In this document: piece by piece, positions 1-10,737 of the stretch
How positions within the stretch are numbered: the first letter of the stretch is position 1
How the letters are laid out: each line of letters starts with the position of its first letter
Assembly (NCBI GenBank): GCA_030760725.1
Contig: JASWHV010000018.1
Coordinates: 18,818,273-18,882,272 of the forward strand
Length of the DNA: 64,000 nucleotides
Source of the DNA: Neostapfia colusana
Taxonomy: Eukaryota; Streptophyta; Magnoliopsida; Poales; Poaceae
Direction: 5' to 3'
The notes under the pieces: generated by a model
What the model was told of the DNA's origin: nothing
The model's database searches: none
Seen by the model: only the letters and a program-made list of their open reading frames with translations
Position numbers and translations under genes: made by a program

Positions 1-2031
1 GCCCAAAGTTGAAAGAAACTTTAGTGAGCTCTAAACTACAACAAATCATTACCAAACAGAGTTCATCTTTCACTCAGCAACATTTTAACATGTAACTAGC
101 CTGTTCTTTCTACGTCACGGTACAGTGAACAAGTGGTACTCACTCACCGCGAGGGACGATGATTATAATCGATTTACACCTGCAGGGTTACCCGAACAAC
201 CCGTCACGTACGCCCGTACTCGATGTTGCCTACAACAACCGTCACAGACGTCATACGCAACTACCTTTCACCCGTTAGCCAAATGTTGAACCGGTCCAAT
301 CGTCCCGAGCAAGAGGTCTCTGCACGCGCATCTCAGTGCCGCCAACCAATTTATACCTCGAGCTCTCAACCTACCCTCTGAACGATCAGCTATGCCTCAA
401 CACCCAGCTACCCGAGTTACATCGGTTTCCCGGTTCCCATATATCCGGTAGGTCTTCGGTACTGTTCTAGCTTGTTCAACAGGCCCGCACACGGCTCGGT
501 CCTCAATCGACACAAACGGAGCTACAACACACAGGCCCCAAAGTCCTGCTGCCCTTACTCTCCGCTCGGTCTTATTTTTCTTGCCATGTGTATCATGTGC
601 TATCTCTACCCGAGTCGAGTGCCTCTAGCCTATGCTCGCGAGTAGTTCCAACTACTCGACTTGTACCGAATCATACTCTAACTTAGCTTTGCAGTAGCTA
701 ACGGGGTTTTCAATCCTAAACCCAACCCATGGTTCTCTTGGTTATGCAATTGGGTTTCCAAACAAGACTCTGATGCACGAAATAATAGTATTCAAGTATG
801 TGCTCAAAACAATAAAAAATTGTAAAAGGAGAATGAAAACCGGAGCTTGCCTTGCTGCTCTTGGTCGTAGGCTAGCTGCTCCTCCGGAGTAACGAAGTCT
901 AGGACTTCGGGTTCCTCCTCGACCTTAGCGACTACATGATATAAGGATATGTATTAATTAAAATGCATTTGATTGAATTTAAACTCGTGCGGTCTATAAC
1001 TCTTACTAGACATACCCAATAACTGTGAAACTTTTACCGTGGCTTGGTTACAACCTAAACACAGACTTGGTCAAGTTTTAGTTGCAGCAAAGCTCATTTG
1101 AGCCCTCCACAATTAATTAGGTACTTGACCTTAATTGAAGGCTTTTAGGGTGTCCTAAGGATTTTCATGAAACAAACTATGATTTTCTGAAAACTAGATT
1201 TTCAGAGGGTTCTAATGGAATTGGTCTCACTTAATTTTAATGTTCCTAACTAAAGATATGAGCTAAACAATTCCAGGGGAAATTCTGAAAATGTTTCTGA
1301 ACATTTTCTATTTTCTTTGGAACAGTTTCACTAATCACACCATTAGGTGGATCAAATGAGCTCAAATGGATCTGAGATTTTTATGGTAGTTCAGGGATAT
1401 TTTGGTGAACATCCCAGAAAAATTTCAGATTTTTCTTCCAAGGGATTCTCCAATTAAAATTCCAAACAGTTTAAATTTTGAGGAATTAATTCTGGGGAAT
1501 GAAAGGTTTTCATGAAGTGAAACTTGATTTTGTGGAAAGTGCTCAGAGAGCTGAATCCAACAAAATTTGGTCCACTCGATTTGGAGCTTTCTAGCCAAAG
1601 TTATGAGGATTTGAAGTTTGAAGGAAATCTGAAAATCGGGGGAAAAGTTTAAATCTGCCGGGGCCCGCGGGGGCACGTGTTGGGCGCGGAGGCGACAGCA
1701 CACTGAGGCCCACAGGGTTTTTGTGCGCCAGCACACCAGATCCCGGCCGCAGCCCGATCCTGATTTAAAATATCTGCCGCTGACAGCTGGGGTCCACCCC
1801 CTTTGTCTACCTCTCGCCGCCCGCGCTCTGCCGCCAGGGTACCTCGCCGGAGAGCTCGCCGGCAGCTTCTGTGGAGCTCCAAACTTCACGATTCTGGCCG
1901 CCCCTGCCTACTTTCACTCAGGGAACAGGATTCTGGGCTCAACTCGTCATGACAATGGCCGGTGCATGGTCGGCGACGAGCCGCCACCTCGGGAAGACTT
2001 CGGCCGTGTCGGCCGACCTCCTTAGCACCTC
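1..2031 (-). mobile_element. K1: inverted chromovirus-type LTR fragment
   Basis: Reading the minus strand, this stretch aligns with the 3' LTR of K3 (roughly 44500-46345) over most of its length, for example the segments near 1-270 and 840-950 match the reverse complement of about 46070-46345 and 45400-45510. It is therefore part of a long K-type LTR whose 3' end lies outside the window. Similarity weakens after about 1770, and it ends where the first family T LTR begins at 2032. The short open frames in both directions here (for example around 1425-2083) have no recognisable domains and lie in GC-rich LTR sequence, so I do not call genes. The 42-bp unit duplicated in K3 is present here only once. 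Confidence 0.8.
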
Positions 2032-3134
2032 TGTCGGTACCCTCAATACCGGGTACCCCCGCGCACAGCGTAAAACTTCCTAAGGACCTCGCTCCCTCTG
2101 CAGGGGCGAGGTTTGAAGGCGCCATGTGTCCAGCGGGGCCGGAGCTCCCCTCCCCACGGAGGATAGTTCCGAGCCTGCCACGTGGCCCAGGAGGCCGAAC
2201 CTCACCCCCTCCGCAAGGGCGAGCTCCGAAGGCGCCACATGTCCGGCAGGGCCGGGGCTCTCCTCTTCTCAAAGGATAGCTCCGAGCCTGCCACGTGGCC
2301 CGGAAGACCGGACCTCGCCCCCTACGCGGGGGCGAGCTCCGGAGGCTCCACGTGTCCAGCGGAGCCAGAGCCCCCCCCCCCTCCTCAGAGGAGAGCTCCG
2401 GGTTCGACACGTGGCCAGCAGAGCAGTGCTGCCGCCCGGAACGGTAGGCAGCAGGAGTAAAGGCGTGCCATGCCTTTACCGTACAAAGCATTCAAGACCC
2501 GCGCCTTCCCAAGACGCGAAGACGCGGAGCACGCCTCTGTCAGGTGCCGTTGCGCCCAGTCATATCACAGACTGGCGCGCCGTGTCAGAGCCTGCCAGCC
2601 AATAAACACAACGACAAGACATCCCCTGCCGCCCCCGCCGTCATCAACCACTACGGCTAGCTTGCGGCATGGGCAGGGCGGCAGAACGAAGAATCGGAAG
2701 CCTTCGTCAAAGACAACCACCAACATAACTGCGGATACGATAGTCGGCAGGAAATCTCCCCGGGACCACCTGTCGGGTCCCGCCCCCCCCCCCCCCCCCC
2801 TTGTAAGCCGCACGAGCCTTGGACTATAAAAGGCTCGGGTAGGCAAAGTTAGCAAGGGTTTGCACTCCAGCAACTCACACTCTAGGCATAACTCATCCTC
2901 AAGCTCAGGACTCCGGTTCTGAGCAACAAGCAATACTGCGAGCACCTCTGCTCACCGTGGACGTAGGGTTTTACGCTCCGGCGGCCTGAACCACGTAAAA
3001 CTCGCCGTGTCAAGCTCCTCCCTCACTCTTCCCTTACGCTTAAGCTCTCCGCAAGCGACTAGCCCCTCCAAAAAAGAACCTCCGCGGGCTGCCCAGAGCA
3101 GGTCCGGGGGAAGTGTCGACCACACACTTCAACA
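2032..3134 (+). repeat. LTR of T1 (5' LTR)
   Basis: 1103 bp, begins TGTCGGTACC and ends CACTTCAACA, directly followed by the PBS. It is collinear with five other T LTRs in the window. U3 carries alternating hairpin and CACGTG-type modules (about 2100-2420), a CCAAT motif near 2600 and a TATA box at 2825. A C homopolymer of nearly 20 bases (about 2784-2803) is unique to this copy and could be slippage or an assembly artefact. The five bases to the left are ACCTC. Confidence 0.88.
2825..2831 (+). promoter_or_regulatory. TATA box of T1 LTR
   Basis: TATAAAA in the context GGACTATAAAAGGCTCGGG, which is conserved at the same place in all complete T LTRs. It marks the likely Pol II promoter and U3/R boundary region. 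Confidence 0.75.
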
Positions 3135-3136
3135 TT

Positions 3137-3152
3137 TGGCGCGCCAGGTAGG
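3137..3152 (+). other. Primer binding site of T1
   Basis: TGGCGCGCCAGGTAGG begins two bases after the LTR end, as expected for a tRNA-primed PBS. The matching tRNA was not identified. Confidence 0.75.
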
Positions 3153-3190
3153 GGCCTTTTCCCTTGCGCGATGAGCTTCTGCCGACGAAG

Positions 3191-4440
3191 ATGACCAAGC
3201 TTCCTTCAGCGGCAAGCTCTCCTCCCCCGCGTTCACGGCGTACGGTGACTAGCGGGGAATACGTGTCGACACACTCAGGACGGAGTGTGTCGGCGCAAGC
3301 TGGAAGCCAGCAGCCGACTCCGGCAATGCAGGCTCCGACTAGCGTGAGATCTTCTGCAGCGCTGAGCGTTCCGCACGGGGATGCGCTGGCTGCAGCAAGA
3401 GCGCTACTGCGCAATCCACCCGCTGGGGTCGCGCCCCATTCAGCGACCCAGCAGTGGATTCGCGAGGTAGACCGTCTCGTCGTCGCCACCGCAAACCCTC
3501 AACTTCGGCGGGGACGACGCTCCGGCCAACCGGCTGTGTCGCTGACGCGCACGCCGACGGTTGACGGGCAGATGGCGGATTCCAGCTCCACCAGGCTTCC
3601 GTCGACGGACCTGAGGACTGAGCTGGAACGATGCCACTTGGGCCAAGATGCCCGAGTGTTCTTCGACCGACGACGAGAAAGGCGTCGCAGCCAAGAGGAC
3701 GGCATCAGCATGACGTCTGCCTCAACCCTGCCTGAGGCACAGACTTTCGCTACGCGAACTCTGCCCCAGGCATACGCCACACAGCATATGCCACAACCAT
3801 ATGCCTTGCAAACGGCGCCCCCGGCCTATGGCGCAGCCTTGCCCATACCGGGGTACACTATGCCAGCAGCGAACCAAGCGTTCGCGGCACCAACGCCTGC
3901 AGCAACAGGGGCAGGATGTAGGTGGCCGCGCAAGTTTCGGCCGCACCTGCCCGAGAAGTACGACGGCAGCGTCAACCCGACAGAGTTCCTCCAGATCTAC
4001 TCCACCGCCGTACTTGCTGCAGGAGGGGATGAGGCCGTCATGGCCAACTACTTCCCCGTCGCCTTGACCGGCCCAGCCTGGTCTTGGCTCATGAACCTCC
4101 CCCAGGGTTCGATAACTTCCTAGGGAGAGCTCTGCCGGCAGTTCATTGTCAACTTCGGCAGTTCCTACACCCGTCCTGGCACGGAGCTTGACCTCCACGC
4201 CATCAAGCAACAACCTGTGGGATCACTGCGTTCCTTCATCCAGCGGTTCTCCTAGGTACGGAACACCATCCCACACATCCAAAACGCTTCTGTGGTGGTG
4301 GCGTTCCGGCAAGGCGTTCGAGACAAGAAGATGCTCGAGAAGCTCGCGACAAGAGAGGTCCGCGACGTCTCAGAGCTCTTCAGCCTGGCGGACAGGTGCG
4401 CCGGAGCAGAAGATGGGCGTCATTGGCACTCACTACCAGC
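3191..4440 (+). pseudogene. gag: T1 gag, broken
   Basis: Encodes the capsid/nucleocapsid precursor of a Tat-lineage Ty3/gypsy element. The start ATG (MTKLPSAA...) is shared by T1, T2 and T5. A Pro/Ala-rich N-terminal region precedes the Retrotrans_gag-type core (KFRPHLPEKYDG at about 3931, then FLQIYSTAVLAAGG and RSFIQRFS-like motifs). The frame is broken by TAG at about 4121 (a TGG tryptophan codon in T3 and T5) and again at about 4254 (CAG in relatives). About 27 residues present in T2, T3 and T5 just before the core (ALAPHLRFAKWP region) are shortened here. The sequence breaks off after about 4440, before the zinc-binding motif and protease. Confidence 0.8.
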
Positions 4441-5790
4441 TTCCGAAGCCGGAAGACAGCCCGAAGATGGCGGAGTTCAAGCTGAGCTCCCGACCACGTC
4501 AGACAGTCAAGAGCCAAGCACTGGCTGACTTCGTGGCTGAGTGGACGCCAACGAAGGCTGACCCAGGGGGCCGCGAAGACAGTGAACCAAAGCACCGAGC
4601 GCCGGTCTTCACCGGGCCTCACTGGATGCTCCTCTTCGACGGCTCCTCGCGAAAGCAGGGGGCCGGTGCCGGCGTACTACTTCTCATGCCATCGGGGGAG
4701 CAGTCTGGGTACATGGTGCGTCTCAATTCCAAGGCAACCAACAACTTGGCAGAGTATGAAGCACTCATCTTTGGCCTAAAAGACAGTCCTGTCTCTGGGC
4801 GCTCGCTAGTTGTTGGCGCAGGGCGACTCCCAGCTAGTTATCAAGCAAGTTAAGGGTGAATGCCCCTGCAATGACCCACAACTAGCTGCTTATCTGCTCC
4901 ACGTGCGGATGTTGGAGAAAGACTTCCTCGCCTTGGACCAGCGCCATGTACCGCGCGCTGGCAAGGCCGCAACTGATGACCTCTCAACGAAGGCCTCCAC
5001 CGGAGCCCCTGTGTCCGAAGGAGTCTTCGAGGGGACGTTGCTGCGGCCCACAGCCCGGCCCGCCGAGCCGGGCGAAGGGGGCTGGACCAGCACCTCGAAG
5101 CTGGCGGTCCCAGCGGCCCTGCAGCCATGGACGCCGCCAAAGGATCGTAAGCGTCACTGGGGACTCCGTGCAACCCAGCGCTCAAGATCCAGAAGCTCAA
5201 GTAGTCCCGATGCATGGACCACGGAGGTCCGGGACTCCTTGAAGGACATCCTTCCTGATGAACGTGCATTCGCTGAACGGATTGTGCGGATGGCTAAGTG
5301 CTACGCGCTGGTATCTTTACTGGCGTGGCGCCACGACATCCTATTGCGGTGCATAACCCAGGAGGAAGGCTGCGACTAGGTCGCAGTAGTCCACGGAGGC
5401 GAGGCTGGGAACGCTCATCGTCCCGCACGCTGGTCGGTTAAGCCACCTGGCATGGCTCCTACTGACTGAGAGCCACCTGGACGCCGTCAAACCGGTTATG
5501 AGATGCAATGCGTGCCAGGTCTACGCCAAGCAGACCCACACAACCGGTGCAGACGCGCACCCAAAGCCGTCAGGGGATACCGACTCCTCTATGTCGAGGG
5601 CCAGCCGGACTTCCCAGGGCCGGGTCACGGGAACTACCCTTCTACATGGTATGCGGGGCCGAAGCCATGCTTCCCCCTGAGATCGCCATGGGGGTCCCCC
5701 CGTGTCCGAGCATACGACGAAGCCACGCATGACCCGCTCTGCGTGAGGACATGGCGCTCCGACGCTACCCCAGTAAGTTCACCATGCTTT
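4441..5790 (+). pseudogene. pol: T1 pol remnants (RNase H, integrase), multiply deleted
   Basis: At about 4440-4500 the gag sequence jumps to the end of the first RNase H (VKSQALADFVAEWTPTK), so about 2.9 kb relative to T5 (end of gag, protease, RT, most of RNase H) is missing. The Tat-type second RNase H follows (FDGSSRKQGAGAG at about 4636, AEYEALIFG about 4750, a D-S-Q-L-V motif about 4826). The linker then leads to an integrase N-terminal remnant (about 5190-5560; CNACQV about 5502) with a stop at 5377, and after another deletion to the integrase C-terminal end (AEAMLPPEIAMG at about 5660, RAYDEATHD about 5705). Not functional. Confidence 0.75.
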
Positions 5791-5856
5791 ATTAGGTGTT
5801 TTTTTTAAATTACATATTAATTTATATGATCACCTTCCCACGCTCTAGACAGTATA
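5791..5856 (+). other. Start of T1 3' spacer, left flank of T2
   Basis: AT-rich sequence following pol (a T-run and TTAATTTATATGATC) that matches the reverse complement of T4 near 35590-35640. It ends GACAGTATA; the last five bases are the left copy of the T2 target duplication. Confidence 0.65.
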
Positions 5857-6952
5857 TGTCGGTACCTGCGATATGGGGTACCCCCGCGCACAGGGGAAAA
5901 TGCCTAAGGAACTCGCCCTTCTCCGCAGGGAGAGCTCCGAAGGCGCCACGCGTCCGGCGGGGCCGGACCTCCCTCTCCTCAGAGGAGAGCTCCGGGCCTG
6001 CCATGTGGCATACAGAAGCCGGACCCCCCCTCCGCGGGAGAGAGGTCCGAAGGCGCCACGCGTCCGGCGGGGCCGGACCTCCCCCTCCTTAGAGAAGAGC
6101 TCCGGGCCCGCCATGTGGCGACCAGAAGCTGGACCTCCCCCTCCGCGGGGAAGGTCCGAAGGCTCCACGTGTCCTACGGAGCCGGACCCCTCTCTCCTCT
6201 GAGGAGGGCTCCGGGCCCGCCACGTGGCCAGCAGAACGGCGCTACCTGCCCCCGAGCGATAGGCAGCGGGCGTAAAGACGCCCCATACCTTGCCCGTACA
6301 AGGTATTCAAGGCCTGCGTCTTCCCAAGACAGGGAGACGCGGAGCACGCCTCTGTCAGGTGCCGTTGCGCCCAGTCGCATCACAGACTGGCGCGCAGTGT
6401 CAGAGCCTGCCAGCCAATAAACGCAGCGACCAGACACCCCATGCCGCCCCCGCCGTCATCACCCACTACGACTAGCATGCGGCATGGGTAGGGCTGCAAG
6501 ACGAAGACTCAGAAGCCTTCGCCAGAGACAACTACCGGCATAACTGCAGATACGGTAGATGATAGACAATCTTCCCGGGACCACCTGTCGGGTCCCGGCC
6601 CCCCTTGTAAGCCACCCGAGTCTTGGACTATAAAAGGCTCGGGTAGGCGACGATAGCGAGGGTTCGCATTTATGCAACTCATACGCTAGCCATTCACTCC
6701 CAAGCGGTAACTCACCCCCAAGCTCAGGACTCCGGCCCTGAGCAGCAAGCAATACAGCGAGCTCCATAGTTCGCCGTGGACGTAGGGTTTTACGCTCCGG
6801 CGGCCTGAACCACGTAAAACTCACCGCGTCAAGCTCTTACTAACTCGTCCATCCGCGCAAGCTCTCCGCAAGGGACTAGCCCCACCGAAAAAAGAACCTC
6901 CGCGGGATGCCCAGTGCAGGCCCGGGGGAAGTGTCGACCGAACACTTCGACA
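5857..6952 (+). repeat. 5' LTR of T2
   Basis: 1096 bp, TGTCGGTACC...CTTCGACA, followed by the PBS. U3 (about 5930-6240) is a run of hairpin-forming segments separated by ACGCGT/CACGTG/CATGTG-type motifs, with CCAAT near 6413 and TATA at 6629. Confidence 0.9.
6629..6635 (+). promoter_or_regulatory. TATA box of T2 5' LTR
   Basis: TATAAAA in the conserved context TTGGACTATAAAAGGCTCGG. Confidence 0.75.
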
Positions 6953-6954
6953 TT

Positions 6955-6970
6955 TGGCGTGCCAGGTAGG
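6955..6970 (+). other. Primer binding site of T2
   Basis: TGGCGTGCCAGGTAGG, two bases after the LTR; one base differs from the T1 PBS. Confidence 0.75.
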
Positions 6971-7009
6971 GGGCTTTTCCCCTTGCGTGACAAGTTTCCA
7001 CCGACGAAG

Positions 7010-8760
7010 ATGACCAAGTTTCCTTCAGCGGCAAACTCTCCCCCTCCGCGTTCACGGCGAACCGTGACCAGTGGGGAGTACATGTCGACACACTCAGGAC
7101 GGAGTGTGTCGGCACAAGCTGGTAGCCAGCAGCCGACTTCGGCAACGCCGACTCCGGCGATGCAGGCTCCGACCAGTGTGAGATCTTCTGCAGCGCTGAG
7201 CGTACACCATGGGGGTGCGCTAGCTGCAGCAAGAGCACTGCTGCGCAACCCACCTGCTGGGGATGCGCCCCATTCTGCGACCCAACAGCGGATCCGCGAG
7301 GTGGACCGCCTCGTCGCCGCCGCCGCAAACCCTCGGTTTCGGCGAGGGCGACGCCCCGGTCAACCGGCTGTGTCGCTGACGCGCACGCCCACGGTTGACG
7401 GGCAAACGGTGGATTCCAGCTCCTCCAGGCTCCCGTTGACGGACCTGAGAAGGGAGCTGGAACGGTGCCACTTGGGCCAGGATGCCCGGGTGTACCTCAA
7501 GCGACGTCGAGAAAGGCGTCGCAACCAAGAGGCTGGCGACAGCATGACGTCGGCCTCAACGCCGCCTGGAGGGCAGATATTCGCTACGCGAGCCCTGCCT
7601 CAGGCATACGCCGCGCAGCATATGCCACAACCATATGCGCTGCAAGCGGCGCCCCCGGTCTATGGAGCAGCCATGCCCATGCCGGGGTACACGGTGCCAA
7701 GTGCGAACCAAGCGTTCGCAGCGCTAATACCTGCAGCAGCAGGTGCAGGATGTGCGGCCCTTGCACCCCACCTTCGCTTCGCGAGGTGGCCGCGCAAGTT
7801 CCGGCCGCACCTGCCCGAAAAGTACGAAGGCAGTGTCAATCCGGCGGAGTTCCTTCAGATCTACTCCACCGCCGTACTCGCCGCAGGAGGGGATGAGGCT
7901 GTCATGGCCAACTATTTCCCCGTCGCCTTAACCGGCCCAGCTCGGTCTTGGCTCATGAATCTCCCTCAGGGTCCATAACCTCCTGGGGAGAGCTCTGCCG
8001 GCAGTTCGTCGCCAACTTCAGCAGCTCCTACACCCGTCCCGGCACGGAGCTTGACCTCCACGCCGTCAAGCAACAACTCGGGGAGTCGCTGCGCTCTTTC
8101 ATCCAGCGGTTCTCCCAAGTACGCAACACCATCCCGCACATTCAGAGTGCTTCTGTGGTGGTGGCGTTCCGACAGGGTGTCCGGGACGAGAAAATGCTCG
8201 AGAAGCTTGCGACCAGAGAGGTCCGTGACGTCTCTGAGCTCCTCAGCCTGGCGGACAAATGAGCCAGAGCAGCTGAAGGGCGGAACTGGCACTCTCTGCC
8301 AACTCCCGAGTCAGGGGGACAGCCCGGGTCCGGCGCTGCTGCCTATGGAGGTGGCAAGAAGGCCAAGAACCGGGTGAGTGGCAAGATGAAGTCATCGTTC
8401 GCGGCCCCCGTCGCCGCAGCAGCGACGACTAGTGGAGCTCGGGGGCCACGCCCCGACAAATAGCAGCGGCAGTCAACGGCCCCGGATGGCGACCAGGGCG
8501 GGCTATGCCCCGTGCATGGTGCCGGCAACCATACTGCTGCCGAGTGCTGGGATATCCAGAGGCTCGCAGAGCGCTTCCGCAAAGGAAGACAGCAGAGAGC
8601 TGAAGGACCGCCCTACCCTCAGAGGGATGGCAAGCAGAAGGTCGACGCTCCAGTCAGCGCCGCCCACCAGGTGGGGTTTCAGGAGCCTCAGCGTGTCATA
8701 AAGACAGTGCATAACGGTGAGGACTCCAGCTCCGTTAGTGACGGGCCGGGGCGGTAGCCG
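7010..8760 (+). pseudogene. gag: T2 gag, broken
   Basis: Starts at the conserved ATG (MTKFPSAA...). The first 323 codons are open and include the Pro/Ala-rich N-terminus and the gag core (ALAPHLRFARWPRKF at about 7759; FLQIYSTAVLAAGG about 7852). A 1-bp loss at about 7972 (GGGTCCATAAC versus GGGTTCCGTAAC in T3) shifts the frame, and a TGA at 8260 replaces a TGC cysteine codon. The sequence then continues recognisably through a Ser/Arg-rich linker and the zinc-binding-like region (CPVHG equivalent near 8508) to about 8755, where homology to T3/T5 is lost before the protease. Confidence 0.8.
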
Positions 8761-9370
8761 GCTGTGGCTGCCGTCCCAGGTCAGTGGAGGCTGCAATGCT
8801 GCGGCGTCAACCTTAGAGAAGCCCCAAGTAGTCGCAGCAGCCCAAGCACCGACGACAATGGTGCAAGGACGGGCCAGCCTCACCCGAGAGCACGCCTCCG
8901 TGCCTCGGTCATACCTTCCGGGGGCCGCCCAAGGTCTGTCAACCCCTTGAAGGCCTTGCCAGAAGGGGAAGATGCCTTAGGTCTTCCAAGACAAGCCCGG
9001 GTCCACCTACCCCTTGAAGGCCTTAGCCAGAAGGGGAGAACTCCCTGGGGGCGCCCGGGAGAAGCCGCACAGGACCTGATCCAGCGTGAAGATGACAACC
9101 TCGTCGACGAGACTCGGCTTCAGGAAACACCCCACAACGCGCGGTCTCGGCTGATGCTCTAAGCACTACCGCCAAAGAACCGAACGCATCAGGGACCTGC
9201 AGAAGGGCAACCTGGTGTCGCGGCACGCTCTTTCCCAAGAAGGACCCATATGCTCTCCCCCAGCAGGGAAGGTCCCTTCCGAATCATGAAAGCTGCCGCC
9301 CCAGGTACGCATGCCTTTCAACCGAGTGTGGGATCCGTTCCCAAAACCCTTGGCATGGAGCAACACTGTA
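8761..9370 (+). pseudogene. pol: T2 pol remnant: integrase C-terminal end only
   Basis: About 8761-9060 is sequence without clear pol homology, containing a short direct repeat (CCTTGAAGGCCTT at about 8944 and 9014, spaced about 70 bp). From about 9065 it matches the integrase C-terminus of T5 (58290-58592): the NLVDETRLQ segment, the LSPSWEGPFR-like segment and the terminal NPWNIEHL-like segment, in broken frames. Everything between the end of gag and this tail is deleted. Catalytic domains are absent. Confidence 0.7.
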
Positions 9371-10737
9371 AGTCCTACTTCTCGAGCATCAGTAGAACAG
9401 GGTCATTCTCTTCTGTAATGAATCCCATAGGATTTAGGAACAGAGCTTGGGGCAGCTAAGTCTCAAGGGACGGTACAGGACTACGTCCAGTTTAGCCTGG
9501 TTCCGACCCTAAGCGCGTAGAGTCTTGCTTCCCTTGTAGACGAGGTGGAACATTGCCTCCATGTACAGCCAGAATTCCACCTATGGGCATGAACACAGAA
9601 ACATGTTCTACTTAGCTCTCTCTCATGCGCTCATTTAAATTATGCATTAATTTTTATGATCGCGCTATCTACATATGTTCATCGTACATCTAGCTCCCCC
9701 TCTCCCGCGCTCATCCATAGTCAGCATTCGCTATCCTACCGAGGGCGGCCGCGCTTGAGGCACCTGCCGATGGCCGAGTGAGTCTCTCGGGCCTCCCCCA
9801 GTCAGGTGTTGCGGTGCCAGTTGGTCACCTCCAGGAAAGGCCTGCGTTGTGCATGGGGGGTCTCGGGTGCGTATCCAGCTTAGCAGGCCATGAGCCCAAA
9901 GCATGCGCATCCTGCCCTCCAGAGGTACAGGGGAGTACAACCGCTTTGCCTGGTCATGAACCCAAAGCATGTGCACTCTGCTTCCCCAGCGCATGGCCCG
10001 GTACTAGGGATCGGACGACCGTACCCGGACCTCGGAGGGAGCCGGAGCTCCGGCGCCTCGAGCACAGAATCGCCCAAGCCCCGTATAACGGATCAGGATC
10101 GTAAGACGAATAAGACTAGGAGACGGGAGGGGAGGACCCCCCGAGGAGAATTACGTTTCCTCTGCTTGTGTGCAGGACCTCCAGGTTATGGCAACGGGAA
10201 CTGCATGAAGCGGGGGGAAAGGAGCTATCAACTGCATCGGCCCAGGACTGGAAGGACCGGGCCCCGCCCCTTCAACAGGGGCGAGGCCCGAAGGCCCCAC
10301 GTGTCCAGCAGGCCCGGAGCTCCCTCCTCCCATGAGGGGGGCTCCGGGCTCGCCACGTGGCAGGCGGAAACCGGACCTCCCCCGCGGTGGGAGGGCTCCG
10401 AAAGCCCTACGTGTCCAGCAGGGCCGGAGCTCCCGCCTCCTAAGGAGGGGCTCCGGACCCGCCATGTGGCAGGCAGATTTGGAGCTCCCCATAGGGCGAG
10501 ATCCGGAGACCCCCGGGGGCCCCTAACACCGTTAGGGCCCGGGGAAGGTGTCTGTGCAGAGCTCCGAGATTTGAGAAGGCCTCTGAGTACCTTGCGGAGC
10601 TAAGGACTCAGCCAGGTAAAGCCAAAAAGGGGAGAAAAAGCTTCACAGACACAAATATCTAAAAGAGTCAAACTATGCGAGGCTCCATGAGCTGGACTAC
10701 AGACTCGATAAAAAGGGAGAAACAAGTCCTAAGGACC
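9371..10737 (+). other. T2 spacer between pol and antisense ORF
   Basis: Non-coding 3' region typical of family T. About 9480-9700 resembles T5 58660-58870. About 10255-10500 repeats the hairpin plus CACGTG modules of the LTR U3 (CCCCACGTGTCC, GCCACGTGGC, CCTACGTGTCC, GCCATGTGGC). I see no gene: the open frames at 9778-10603 have no domain and consist of this GC-rich repeat. Confidence 0.65.

Noticed and set aside
1425..2605. Several overlapping open frames on both strands before and within the first T LTR
   Set aside because: They lie in LTR sequence of high GC content, have Arg/Pro/Gly-rich repetitive products with no domain, and recur in every LTR copy.
2784..2803. C homopolymer as a functional element
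   Set aside because: Present in only one of the LTRs; replication slippage or assembly error is more likely.
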